From NCBI GenBank assembly GCA_947499955.1, contig CANMQI010000002.1, positions 310,001 through 374,000 of the forward strand: a DNA stretch of 64,000 bases, in the 5' to 3' direction. Under the pieces are notes generated by a model, which worked only from the letters and a program-made list of their open reading frames with translations, was not told the DNA's origin and searched no databases. Position numbers and translations under genes: made by a program. Positions 10,830 to 19,327 of the stretch are shown piece after piece. Source of the DNA: an uncultured Granulosicoccus sp. Lineage in GTDB: Bacteria; Pseudomonadota; Gammaproteobacteria; Granulosicoccales; Granulosicoccaceae. Each line of letters begins with the position of its first letter. Within the stretch, counting starts at the first letter, position 1.

Positions 10830-11303
10830 ATGATCGAGATACAGGATGACAAGGGCACGACATTACGAATCATCGTGATGGCCAATCGCTCCATGAGCTG
10901 GCGTCAGAATCTTTACCTGGCCGCCACACTCGGTTTCGTCTGTATGGGCATGGCGATTGCGATGGCCTGGTTCGGGATGTGGATGATCCTGCCATTTGCG
11001 GGAGCTGAAGTCGTACTGATTGTTGTCTGCCTCTATCTGACACAGAAAAGATTGTCCAGAAAAGAGGTAATCACGGTCGACAATGAGGCGATTCGTCTCG
11101 AGTGGGGCTACAATCATCCCGAAGTCACTGTAAACTTGCCGCGCCAGTGGAGCAGGTTGGCTTACAGTTTTCCCGATAGCGTGTTCGAGGTGGGTCATCT
11201 GAGCGTGGTTGCTCATGGCGAGCGGTACGCCTTGGGTAACTGTCTGAACAAGGATGAGAAGCGAGCACTCTACGTAGAGTTGAAGTCCGCTCTGGCGCGT
11301 TAG
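10830..11303 (+). CDS. DUF2244 integral membrane protein
   Basis: 157-residue membrane protein of the DUF2244 family. Two adjacent hydrophobic helices (about residues 30-70, including LGFVCMGMAIAMAWFGMW and the following segment) are followed by a soluble C-terminal region with RLEWGYNHPE and HGERYALGNCLNKDEK. In many proteobacteria this family lies just before the cytochrome c oxidase genes, as it does here, which suggests a link to oxidase biogenesis, but no function is established. The gap to coxB is about 160 bases. Confidence 0.85.
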   Translation: MIEIQDDKGTTLRIIVMANRSMSWRQNLYLAATLGFVCMGMAIAMAWFGMWMILPFAGAEVVLIVVCLYLTQKRLSRKEVITVDNEAIRLEWGYNHPEVTVNLPRQWSRLAYSFPDSVFEVGHLSVVAHGERYALGNCLNKDEKRALYVELKSALAR

Positions 11304-11462
11304 TCGCGTGTCGGAGTCTTGGTTGGCAAAGGTCAGGTGCAGTCAGCAGTTACGCGGTAGCGGCATCAGGGCTCGATGAGTCAGGGTGCAGCGCTATTCG
11401 AAAGCTTGCATTGATTGTTTCATTCGGTTGATAATTTCAGTAATACATCTTGGAGAATGGTT

Positions 11463-12713
11463 ATGACGTCTAACGTTAGTCGTTGGGCGCTTCTGTCATT
11501 GGTCCTGCTCATGATGCCTCTTGGGGCATGGGCTGACTGGGGAGCGTTGAACATGCCGAAAGGCGTTACAGAAATCAGTAACGAGGTTCATACCTTGCAC
11601 ATGCGCATTTTCTACGTGTGTGTTGCCATCGGTGTGGCTGTGTTCGGCGTGATGATCGTTTCCATGTTTCTGCACCGCAAGTCACGAGGCCACAAGCCTG
11701 CCGACTTCCATGAAAGCACTACGGTTGAAATCGTCTGGACTGTCGTGCCGCTGGTCATCCTGATCGCCATGGCCATTCCGGCAGCTCGCGTCCTCATCAA
11801 GATGGAAGATTTCACCGATTCGGAGCTCTCCATCAAGGTCACCGGTTATCAGTGGCGCTGGCGCTACGATTACCTGGACAGCGGCGTCTCTTTCTACAGT
11901 CAGTTGAAGAGTGAACATAACCTCGCTCGACAGCAGGGTGCCGATGTCGATCTGGCCACCGCCTTCCCTGGCGAGTCGTTCAATGGCGAAGAAGACGTTT
12001 ACCTGCGTGAAGTCGACAACGAGCTGGTTGTACCGGTAGGCAAGAAAATTCGTTTTCTGCACACCTCTGCCGATGTCATTCATTCCTGGTGGGTTCAGGA
12101 TCTGGCCATCAAGAAAGATGCGATTCCAGGCTTCATCAACGAGAACTGGGCGCGCATCGAAGAGCCGGGTGTCTATCGCGGCAAATGTGCCGAGCTGTGC
12201 GGACGAGACCATGGTTTCATGCCGGTCGTTGTACGTGCGGTACCTCAGGACGAATACGATGCCTGGATTGCCGATCAGCAACTGGCCATGGCCTCCAAGG
12301 GCGATGAATCAGAGCGTCAGTGGAACCACGAAGAGCTGGTTTCTGCGGGCGAGCAGGTCTATCAAGCCAACTGCATGAGCTGTCATCAGGCTGAAGGTCA
12401 GGGCATCCCCGGCATGTTCCCGGCCATTGCAGGTAGCGACGTGGCTACCGGCAGTATCGACAAGCATCTGAGTACGGTCATGAATGGTGTCGAAGGCACC
12501 ATGATGTCACGCTTTTCCGAAGTGCTGACCGATGCGGATATCGCAGCCGTCATCACCTACCAGCGCAATGCCTTCGGTAATGGCACCGGCGATACGCTGC
12601 AGCCTTCACAGGTTCAGTCACTGCGAACCGGCATGACGGCTGACAATGGCTTGACCCTGCCGAGCAAGGTCGCTTCGATGCCAGAATTGAACTCAAACAC
12701 GGGAGTCAACTGA
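11463..12713 (+). CDS. coxB: Cytochrome c oxidase subunit II with fused cytochrome c
   Basis: Subunit II of an aa3-type oxidase. It accepts electrons at the binuclear CuA centre and passes them to subunit I. A signal peptide (about residues 1-24, ending GAWA) is followed by two transmembrane helices. The cupredoxin domain has its CuA ligands at the His of VIHSWW (about residue 206) and in CAELCGRDHGFM (Cys 242 and Cys 246, then His and Met). The extra C-terminal domain carries a haem c motif CMSCH at residues 304-308, so electrons could enter through a covalently attached cytochrome c. ATG 11463 is chosen because GGAG lies seven bases upstream; the ATG at 11457 would sit almost on it. The coxA start overlaps its stop (TGATG). 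Confidence 0.96.
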   Translation: MTSNVSRWALLSLVLLMMPLGAWADWGALNMPKGVTEISNEVHTLHMRIFYVCVAIGVAVFGVMIVSMFLHRKSRGHKPADFHESTTVEIVWTVVPLVILIAMAIPAARVLIKMEDFTDSELSIKVTGYQWRWRYDYLDSGVSFYSQLKSEHNLARQQGADVDLATAFPGESFNGEEDVYLREVDNELVVPVGKKIRFLHTSADVIHSWWVQDLAIKKDAIPGFINENWARIEEPGVYRGKCAELCGRDHGFMPVVVRAVPQDEYDAWIADQQLAMASKGDESERQWNHEELVSAGEQVYQANCMSCHQAEGQGIPGMFPAIAGSDVATGSIDKHLSTVMNGVEGTMMSRFSEVLTDADIAAVITYQRNAFGNGTGDTLQPSQVQSLRTGMTADNGLTLPSKVASMPELNSNTGVN

Positions 12714-14341
12714 TGAGTACTTCAGACGTCACTCACCACACGCCAGGCGAGCAGCATGATCATCATGACGATCATGCACATCACGGTCCTGCGCCAGGCC
12801 TGATGCGTTGGGTCACCACGACCAACCACAAGGATATCGGTACGCTCTACCTGTGGTTCTCACTGCTGATGTTCTTCATCGGTGGCGCCATGGCACTGGT
12901 CATCCGTGCGGAGTTGTTCCAGCCGGGCATCCAGATCGTTGATCCGATGTTCTTCAACTCCATGACGACCCTGCACGCGATTGTCATGATCTTCGGTGTG
13001 GTCATGCCCGCATTCGTTGGTCTGGCCAACTGGATGATTCCCATGATGATCGGTGCACCGGACATGGCTCTGCCACGTCTGAACAACTGGTCTTTCTGGA
13101 TCATGCCGTTCGCCTTCGTCATCATGCTGTCCACGCTGTTCATGGACAGTGGTGGTCCGGCCGGTGGCTGGACTCTGTACCCGCCGCTGGTTCTGCAGAT
13201 GGGTGACAGTTTTGCCTTCGTGATCTTCGCTATCCATTTCATGGGTATCTCGTCTGTCATGGGTTCCATCAATATCGTGGCAACCATCTTCAACATGCGC
13301 GCGCCTGGCATGACGTTCATGAAGATGCCCATGTTCGTATGGACCTGGCTGATCACGGCCTACCTGCTGATTGCGACCATCCCGGTGTTCGCAGGCGCGG
13401 TCACCATGTTGCTCACCGATCGTTACTTCGGCACCAGCTTCTTCAGTGCTGCCGGTGGTGGTGATCCGGTCATGTTCCAGCACATCTTCTGGTTCTTCGG
13501 TCATCCAGAGGTGTACATCCTGATCCTGCCGGCTTTCGGTATCGTGTCTTCCATCATTCCGACCTTCGCGCGCAAGCCTCTGTTCGGTTATGACTCCATG
13601 GTGTATGCAACTGCCTCCATCGCTTTCCTGTCATTCATCGTGTGGGCTCACCACATGTTCACGACAGGCATGCCGCTGGCAGGGGAATTGTTCTTCATGT
13701 TCTCGACCATGATGATCTCGGTGCCTACGGGCGTTAAGGTCTTCAACTGGGTCGCTACCATGTGGCGCGGATCCATGACATTCGAAACGCCCATGCTGTT
13801 TGCCATCGGCTTTGTGATCATGTTCACCATCGGTGGTCTGTCAGGTCTGATGCTCGCTATCACCCCTGCCGATATCCAGTATCACGACACGTATTTCGTG
13901 GTTGCTCACTTCCACTACGTGTTGGTGCCAGGTGCCATCTACTCACTCATGGCGGCCACTTACTACTGGTTGCCGAAGTGGACTGGCAACATGTATGACG
14001 AGAAGCTGGGCAAGATGCATTTCTGGATCTCTACCATTTTTGTCAACGTCTTGTTCTTCCCCATGCACTTCGTCGGTCTGGCGGGTATGCCACGTCGTAT
14101 TCCTGACTACAGCCTGCAGTTCGCGGACTGGAACATGATTGCGACCATCGGTGCATTCGGCTTCGGTTTCAGCCAGCTGATGTTCGTGTACATCATCGTC
14201 AAGTGCGTCAAGGGTGGTGAGAAGGCAACCGATGAGGTCTGGGAAGGTGCACGTGGTCTGGAATGGACAGTTGCTTCTCCTGCGCCATATCACACATTCG
14301 AAACAGCTCCGGAAATCAATCCGGGCACTGTTACTCGATAA
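12713..14341 (+). CDS. coxA: Cytochrome c oxidase subunit I
   Basis: Catalytic subunit of the aa3-type, proton-pumping oxidase, 542 residues with 12 hydrophobic segments. The CuB and haem ligands are clear: HPEVY (the His-Tyr cross-link pair), HHMFTTG and HDTYFVVAHFHYV. The N-terminus carries a His- and Asp-rich cytoplasmic tail (about residues 8-28) before the first helix; this tail is longer and more His-rich than usual. The gene overlaps the coxB stop by one base, which implies translational coupling. Confidence 0.98.
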   Translation: MSTSDVTHHTPGEQHDHHDDHAHHGPAPGLMRWVTTTNHKDIGTLYLWFSLLMFFIGGAMALVIRAELFQPGIQIVDPMFFNSMTTLHAIVMIFGVVMPAFVGLANWMIPMMIGAPDMALPRLNNWSFWIMPFAFVIMLSTLFMDSGGPAGGWTLYPPLVLQMGDSFAFVIFAIHFMGISSVMGSINIVATIFNMRAPGMTFMKMPMFVWTWLITAYLLIATIPVFAGAVTMLLTDRYFGTSFFSAAGGGDPVMFQHIFWFFGHPEVYILILPAFGIVSSIIPTFARKPLFGYDSMVYATASIAFLSFIVWAHHMFTTGMPLAGELFFMFSTMMISVPTGVKVFNWVATMWRGSMTFETPMLFAIGFVIMFTIGGLSGLMLAITPADIQYHDTYFVVAHFHYVLVPGAIYSLMAATYYWLPKWTGNMYDEKLGKMHFWISTIFVNVLFFPMHFVGLAGMPRRIPDYSLQFADWNMIATIGAFGFGFSQLMFVYIIVKCVKGGEKATDEVWEGARGLEWTVASPAPYHTFETAPEINPGTVTR

Positions 14342-14356
14342 GTGTGAGTCAGGAAC

Positions 14357-14536
14357 ATGCGGACAACTCAAGTCATGAGTGAAGGGCAAGCACCAGAGTC
14401 GAACGTCCGGGAGCAAAAGGCTGCCCCCGGTTTCTTCCGACGGTATCGCCTGCCGCTGTTCCTGGCAGTGGTTGCGCTGTGTCTCTATGCCGGCAGCATC
14501 ATCTATATCCTGTACTTCAGAGGGCAGGTAGCATGA
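14357..14536 (+). CDS. Small membrane protein of the oxidase cluster
   Basis: 59-residue product starting at ATG 14357 with AGGAA just upstream. The first half is soluble and polar. A single membrane helix follows (about residues 33-54, with PLFLAVVALCLYAGSIIYILYF). Its stop overlaps the ctaG start (ATGA), so it belongs to the cox transcript. Small proteins of this kind are often found between coxA and ctaG and are thought to help assembly, but I recognise no named family with certainty. Confidence 0.75.
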   Translation: MRTTQVMSEGQAPESNVREQKAAPGFFRRYRLPLFLAVVALCLYAGSIIYILYFRGQVA

Positions 14537-15099
14537 GCGAGGCTGCCAGCGAGACTGTGCCAGAAGCACCCAGGCCCCGATCTCATGGCGTGGTGGCTGG
14601 CAAGATGCTGTTGCTGGCCTGCGCCATGTTCGGTTTTGGATATCTGATGGTGCCGCTGTATGACATCATCTGCGACATCACGGGACTCAACGGCAAGACA
14701 GGACGTGTCAGTGTCAGTGAGGTTGCCGAGGCAGCGCCAGTGGCGGATCGCGAAATCATTGTCGAATTCACGGCCAGCATCAACCAGAGCGGATCGTGGA
14801 TCTTCCGGCCGGATGCCAAGACCATGACGGTGAAGCCCGGCACGCTGTATCACGCCAGTTATTACGCAGAGAATCTGTCGAACTCGCCGGTGGTTGCCCA
14901 GGCAACGCCCAGCGTCACGCCGTTCTCCGCTGCCAAGTACTTCAACAAGACGGAATGCTTCTGTTTTACCCGGCAGGCATTCGAGGCCAAGGGCTCGATG
15001 CACATGCCACTGACGTTCGTGATCGATCCGGATATCCCTGCCAATATCGATCGTGTGACCTTGTCGTACACGTTTTTCCGTTCGCCAGAACAAAGCTGA
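14533..15099 (+). CDS. ctaG: Cytochrome c oxidase assembly protein CtaG/Cox11
   Basis: Copper chaperone that helps deliver copper to the CuB site of subunit I. The 188-residue protein has an N-terminal transmembrane helix (LLLACAMFGFGYLMVPLYD) followed by a periplasmic immunoglobulin-like domain. The copper-binding CFCF motif is in KTECFCFTRQAF. GLNGKTGR and the C-terminal LSYTFF are also conserved. ATG 14533 overlaps the preceding stop by four bases and is favoured over upstream in-frame ATG 14479, which would run inside the small membrane gene. Confidence 0.96.
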   Translation: MSEAASETVPEAPRPRSHGVVAGKMLLLACAMFGFGYLMVPLYDIICDITGLNGKTGRVSVSEVAEAAPVADREIIVEFTASINQSGSWIFRPDAKTMTVKPGTLYHASYYAENLSNSPVVAQATPSVTPFSAAKYFNKTECFCFTRQAFEAKGSMHMPLTFVIDPDIPANIDRVTLSYTFFRSPEQS

Positions 15100-15153
15100 T
15101 CTTTCGTATTCAATGACTATCCGGGCGCCGGCGCGCTCGCAAAGGACCTAGAC

Positions 15154-16026
15154 ATGAGTAGTGCCACAACAGCCTATTACGTCCCTCATTCAGCACGCTG
15201 GCCAATCGTCGGGTCGATCGGGCTGTTCATCTGGTTCTATGGATTCGCATCCTGGTTGAACGATGCACCGTTCGGCAGGGAAATGTTCTTCCTTGGCGCC
15301 GCGGTCATGGTGTTCATGATGTTCGGCTGGTTCGGACAAGTGGCCAAGGAAAGCGAATCGGGTGCCTACAACACGCAGGTGGATTCATCTTTCCGTCTGG
15401 CGATGATGTGGTTCATCTTCTCCGAAGTCATGTTCTTCGCAGCCTTCTTCGGCGCTCTGTTCTATGCGCGCACCTTCTCCGGTCCCTGGATCGGTGGTGT
15501 GGGTGGTGGCGGTGCAGACATGACCAATGCGCTGCTGTACGAAGGCTTTGACTATGTCTGGCCCACCAATGGTCCCGGCGGTGTTGGTGGCAACTTCGAG
15601 CAGATGGGCTGGTTTGGACTGCCGCTGATCAACACACTGTTGCTGCTGACCAGTGGCGTCACCTGCACATTCGCGCACCACGCCATCCGTGCCGGACACC
15701 GCAAGCCTTTCATCCTCTGGTTGCTGGCTACCGTCACACTGGGTTTCATCTTCGTCTTCCTGCAAGCCGAAGAATACATGCATGCCTATTCGGCCATGAA
15801 CCTGACCATGAACAGTGGCATCTACGGCTCCACGTTCTACCTGCTGACCGGCTTTCACGGTTTTCACGTCACCATGGGTGCCATCATCCTGCTGGTCGTG
15901 ATGATTCGTGCCATACGAAACCACTTCAGTGCCGAGAATCATTTTGCGTTTGAAGCCGCTGCCTGGTACTGGCACTTCGTTGACGTTGTCTGGTTGGGAC
16001 TGTTTATCTTCGTCTACCTGGTCTGA
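15154..16026 (+). CDS. coxC: Cytochrome c oxidase subunit III
   Basis: Non-catalytic membrane subunit that stabilises the oxidase core. It has 290 residues and about seven hydrophobic segments. Conserved stretches are the N-terminal YYVPHSARWPIVGSIGLF, the SEVMFFAAFFGALFYAR segment, FLQAEEY, FYLLTGFHGFHVTMGAI and the C-terminal AAWYWHFVDVVWL. It ends the first oxidase transcript, which is closed by a strong terminator 95 bases later. Confidence 0.97.
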   Translation: MSSATTAYYVPHSARWPIVGSIGLFIWFYGFASWLNDAPFGREMFFLGAAVMVFMMFGWFGQVAKESESGAYNTQVDSSFRLAMMWFIFSEVMFFAAFFGALFYARTFSGPWIGGVGGGGADMTNALLYEGFDYVWPTNGPGGVGGNFEQMGWFGLPLINTLLLLTSGVTCTFAHHAIRAGHRKPFILWLLATVTLGFIFVFLQAEEYMHAYSAMNLTMNSGIYGSTFYLLTGFHGFHVTMGAIILLVVMIRAIRNHFSAENHFAFEAAAWYWHFVDVVWLGLFIFVYLV

Positions 16027-16120
16027 CGGGCAGTCGAATTGTCCGGTAGCCTTTTCCAGTCCTGACGAGCGCTGGAAACGTCAGGTCAGGAAGGTCACCA
16101 GACAGACAGATAGCAAGAAA

Positions 16121-16146
16121 GGGCGAGATGATTCTCGCCCTTTTTT
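16121..16146 (+). terminator. Intrinsic terminator after coxC
   Basis: GGGCGAGA at 16121-16128, a four-base loop, then TCTCGCCC at 16133-16140 and six T residues. This is a textbook rho-independent terminator for coxB-coxC. On the opposite strand the stem is followed by TTTC, so it may also stop transcription of the DUF2909 gene coming the other way. Confidence 0.93.
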
Positions 16147-16218
16147 ATTGGGAGTCGTGCAACACTGCAGCGGCGGGCACGATCGGCAACGGTTTTCTCC
16201 GTAACCGGCAGGCTCAGC

Positions 16219-16542
16219 TCAGGAGCCCTCTTCCACCCGCTTTCTGCCGCCGCTATTGAAGATCGACTTTTCCGGTATCTCCGTATCCTTCTCGGTGGCC
16301 GCTTTGTCGGTCGATGCTGGGGGCTGGCCTGACATCGGGTTGGGATTCATTTCGATCATGCCGGTGGCCCCGGCAATCAACACGATGACGATGGCAAGAA
16401 CAGACAGGCCGATTCGCACAGTCAGTGCATTGACGGTTCGATTTGACTGGCCCTTGTCCTTGACCAGATAGTACAGCCCGGTGAACAGGCTGACGATCAC
16501 AAAGCACAACAGCAGAATAACGACGAATTTAACGAGTAGCAT
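16219..16542 (-). CDS. DUF2909 twin transmembrane protein
   Basis: 107-residue protein with two membrane helices: LLVKFVVILLLCFVIVSLFTGLYYLV at the start and LSVLAIVIVLIAGATGMI in the middle. A polar tail rich in Pro, Ser and Glu follows. The family is found in proteobacterial oxidase clusters on the strand opposite to SURF1, exactly as here, and its role is unknown. The gap to the divergent SURF1 start is only 11 bases, so its promoter must overlap the SURF1 promoter. Confidence 0.88.
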   Translation of the reverse strand: MLLVKFVVILLLCFVIVSLFTGLYYLVKDKGQSNRTVNALTVRIGLSVLAIVIVLIAGATGMIEMNPNPMSGQPPASTDKAATEKDTEIPEKSIFNSGGRKRVEEGS

Positions 16543-16553
16543 CTAGCAAGACC

Positions 16554-17348
16554 ATGAGATTCGGTAACCACCAGTTTACTCCCAGACCTTGGGCGGTAGT
16601 GCTCTACGCAGTAATGCTGCTGTGCATGCTGTGGTTGGGGAACTGGCAGTTGGACCGCGCAGCCCTGAAGGTCTCGATGGCTGACGCTGCCGAGGCTTCG
16701 CGTCTTGCTCCGGCTATCCCGCTGGCCGATGTCGACGATATCGAGTCTGCCGCTGGCACTTACACCCGAGTATCAATCAGTGGCGAATACGATGGCACAC
16801 GTCAGCTTCTCTGGGATAATCGCACGTACAAGGGGCAGGCGGGTTTCGAGGTGCTGGTGCCGCTGCAGCTGGCAAGCGGGCAGTGGGTGCTGATCAACCG
16901 AGGCTGGATTGCGCCGGGTCGGTCGCGCGCCGATTTGCCCGATGTCAGCCTGCCGGAGTCTGCCACGATGGCACCGGTGACGATCGAAGGCCTGTTGTCC
17001 AGACCGTCCAGAGGGTTTGCCAGTGGCGAGGCCCTGCCCGCGGAGGGCGCGTGGCCGCGGCTACTTCAGTACCTGGATTACCCGGCCATTGGCGAGGCGC
17101 TCGGTGTATCGCTCTTGCCCACATTGGTACAGGCGCAGACCCTTGCCGAAGACGGATCTGACCGCACAGTATTGACTGCACGCCCCGAATGGCTGATTGC
17201 CAACTGGCAACCGTCGGCATCGGGGCCTGCAAAACACTATAGTTACGCGTTTCAATGGTTTGCGATGGCTGTGGCATTGAGTATCCTCTTTGTCGTAGTC
17301 AACACTCGCAAGTCAGGAAATGGATCTGACCAGAGAAAACAATCATGA
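16554..17348 (+). CDS. SURF1-family oxidase assembly protein
   Basis: Integral membrane protein of 264 residues that helps haem a insertion into subunit I. It has the family architecture: an N-terminal helix (VVLYAVMLLCMLWLGNWQLDRA), a large periplasmic domain with RGWI, and a C-terminal helix ending near SILFVVV. HYSYAFQWFAMA just before the last helix is a family signature. The stop overlaps the next start (ATGA). Confidence 0.93.
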   Translation: MRFGNHQFTPRPWAVVLYAVMLLCMLWLGNWQLDRAALKVSMADAAEASRLAPAIPLADVDDIESAAGTYTRVSISGEYDGTRQLLWDNRTYKGQAGFEVLVPLQLASGQWVLINRGWIAPGRSRADLPDVSLPESATMAPVTIEGLLSRPSRGFASGEALPAEGAWPRLLQYLDYPAIGEALGVSLLPTLVQAQTLAEDGSDRTVLTARPEWLIANWQPSASGPAKHYSYAFQWFAMAVALSILFVVVNTRKSGNGSDQRKQS

Positions 17349-17998
17349 GTGATACCGCCTCTCCCAAGAGCGAAGCCGACTATCCGGAAATCGATCCGGT
17401 CAAGCGTCGTGCGTCTCGCATCAAGCTGCTGACCATACTGGCGGTTTTCGCAATACCACTGATCCTGGCAACACTCTATCTGCAAGTGGTGAGAATGAGT
17501 GGTGGCGCGGTGGGTGATACCTCGCGTGGTCAGCTCATCAAGCCAGCGGTGCCGCTGACAGCATTCAGTCTGCAGACGCCGGATGAGGCATTCAACCTCG
17601 AGAGCCTGTACGGAATCTGGACAATGTTGTATATGCCGGAAGGTGAGTGTCTGGATGCATGTAGAATGAGCCTCTACAACATGAGACAGGTACGACTTGC
17701 GCTGAACCAGCGTATGGATCGTGTGCAGAGAGTGGTATTGGCAGAATCTGCCGATCAACTGGATGAATCATTGCTGGCAGAACACCTTGGCCTGATGGTC
17801 GCATCAGGCACTCCGGCGGAACAGGCTGTTCTGAGAGATCAGGTGCATGCCGCGGAATCCGCCATGGAGCCTGTTACCGGTGCCATCTATCTGCTGGATC
17901 CGTTCGGTAATGTCATGCTGCGTTTTCCTGCCGACCTGCCTCCCAAATCCATGCTCAAGGATATCAAGCACCTGTTAAAAGTCTCGCGCATCGGTTAA
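17345..17998 (+). CDS. Thioredoxin-like oxidase-associated membrane protein
   Basis: 217-residue protein with one N-terminal membrane helix (LLTILAVFAIPLILATLYL) and a periplasmic domain that resembles the SCO/thioredoxin fold. GIWTMLYMPEGECLDACRMSLYNMRQVR contains a CxxxC pair, and a later stretch with GAIYLLDPFGNVMLRF fits the fold's C-terminal strands. In SCO proteins CxxxC binds copper, but the usual conserved His is not obvious here. A role in copper delivery or Cys reduction for CuA is an inference. It is translationally coupled to SURF1. Confidence 0.75.
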   Translation: MSDTASPKSEADYPEIDPVKRRASRIKLLTILAVFAIPLILATLYLQVVRMSGGAVGDTSRGQLIKPAVPLTAFSLQTPDEAFNLESLYGIWTMLYMPEGECLDACRMSLYNMRQVRLALNQRMDRVQRVVLAESADQLDESLLAEHLGLMVASGTPAEQAVLRDQVHAAESAMEPVTGAIYLLDPFGNVMLRFPADLPPKSMLKDIKHLLKVSRIG

Positions 17999-18051
17999 CC
18001 TCGGGCACTTGATATCGCACCTGAATGGCGCGATCAGCAGTGCAAAACATC

Positions 18052-18984
18052 ATGAAAACCTCAACTGACATCAAAGCTTCAGGCGGACTGCTGAGTCACG
18101 CTGTTGCGCACTGGCGTGACTACCTCGAGATCACGAAGCCCAAGGTGGTGCTCCTGCTGGTGTTCACCGCACTCGTGGGCATGGCTCTGGCCGTGCCGCT
18201 GTGGTTACCCTTGCAGGAAAGCGTATTCGGACTGCTGGGTATCGGTCTGGCATCGGGGTCTGCGGCCGCCATCAATCATGTGATTGATCAGCGTACTGAC
18301 GCCATCATGAAACGTACCGAGAATCGTCCCTTGCCGATGGGTGCGCTTTCCACCCGGCAGTGCCTGACGTTTGCGTTGCTGCTGGGCGCCATTGCCATGC
18401 TGATTCTGGTCTTCCTGGTCAATCCACTGACTGCCGTTCTGACATTCATGTCGCTGATCGGCTATGCCATCGTCTACACGGTCTACCTGAAGCGTGCCAC
18501 GCCACAGAACATCGTTATCGGGGGCGCCGCAGGTGCCATGCCGCCAGTACTGGGCTGGGCTGCCGTGACAGGGGAGGTCAGTGCATCCGCCTTGCTGCTG
18601 TTTCTGATCGTCTTCATCTGGACGCCACCCCATTTCTGGGCGCTGGCCATTCATCGGCGGGATGATTACGCCAAGGTGGATATCCCCATGTTGCCGGTGA
18701 CACACGGCATACCCTTCACGCGTGTACAGATCTTTCTCTACACCGTTCTACTGGTTATCATCTCGATCTTTCCGTATCTGATTCGCATGAGTGGCCTGCT
18801 GTATCTGACGGGCGCGCTGATACTGGGTGCCATGTTCCTGTATCACGCCTGGAAGATGTTCGATGACACTGCCACGAGTCAGCCCATCAAGACCTTCGTG
18901 TTCTCCATCAATTACCTGATGTGGTTGTTCGGCATCATGCTGGTTGATCACTACGTACCGGTGGTCATGTCGCTGTTTGCCTAG
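18052..18984 (+). CDS. ctaB: Protohaem IX farnesyltransferase
   Basis: Polytopic membrane prenyltransferase that converts haem b to haem o, the precursor of haem a in this oxidase. The UbiA-family Asp-rich motif is seen in [21 protein letters not shown] and a second in [35 protein letters not shown] forms the first helix. About nine hydrophobic segments are visible. Start ATG 18052 is uncertain, since ATG 18025 lies upstream in frame and neither has a good ribosome binding site. The haem A synthase gene (ctaA), which usually precedes this gene, is absent. Confidence 0.95.
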   Translation: MKTSTDIKASGGLLSHAVAHWRDYLEITKPKVVLLLVFTALVGMALAVPLWLPLQESVFGLLGIGLASGSAAAINHVIDQRTDAIMKRTENRPLPMGALSTRQCLTFALLLGAIAMLILVFLVNPLTAVLTFMSLIGYAIVYTVYLKRATPQNIVIGGAAGAMPPVLGWAAVTGEVSASALLLFLIVFIWTPPHFWALAIHRRDDYAKVDIPMLPVTHGIPFTRVQIFLYTVLLVIISIFPYLIRMSGLLYLTGALILGAMFLYHAWKMFDDTATSQPIKTFVFSINYLMWLFGIMLVDHYVPVVMSLFA

Positions 18985-19327
18985 TGGCTCGATCGGGAAA
19001 CAAGGTAATACTCGGCGAGTCTGTCAGCTGTGCTGGCAGGGCGTCCACTCGACCCACCGCCAGTCAACTGTCGTGACGCTCCGGCAATGATCAGGGATCT
19101 CGAATAGTCAGATAAAGTCGCTATATTGGCTTGTACAATTCGTAAATAGCGAGCTGTTCAGCAGGAAAGCACGACTGTTCAGTCGTGGTCTCGTGGCCGA
19201 CACTATGTATGGACGTGACACGGGCTGGAGACATTCCTGCACGGTTATCGGACGATTGACCCGGATTTGAAGTACTGGTCCCGGTTGGCTCTCTATCCTT
19301 CGTTCACATACGGACCCGTTACTAGAC
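18985..19327. other. 343-base gap with a perfect inverted repeat
   Basis: No gene is visible between ctaB and the antiporter gene. The one clear structure is a palindrome at 19170-19187, in which CACGACTG and CAGTCGTG are separated by TT. No T-run follows, so it is more likely an operator or a structured leader than a terminator. The region 19120-19150 is AT-rich and may hold a promoter, but I cannot define one. Confidence 0.5.

Noticed and set aside
12860..13504. 214-codon open frame antisense to coxA
   Set aside because: Its protein is extremely His-, Asp- and Gln-rich, as expected from reading a transmembrane gene backwards; no ribosome binding site.
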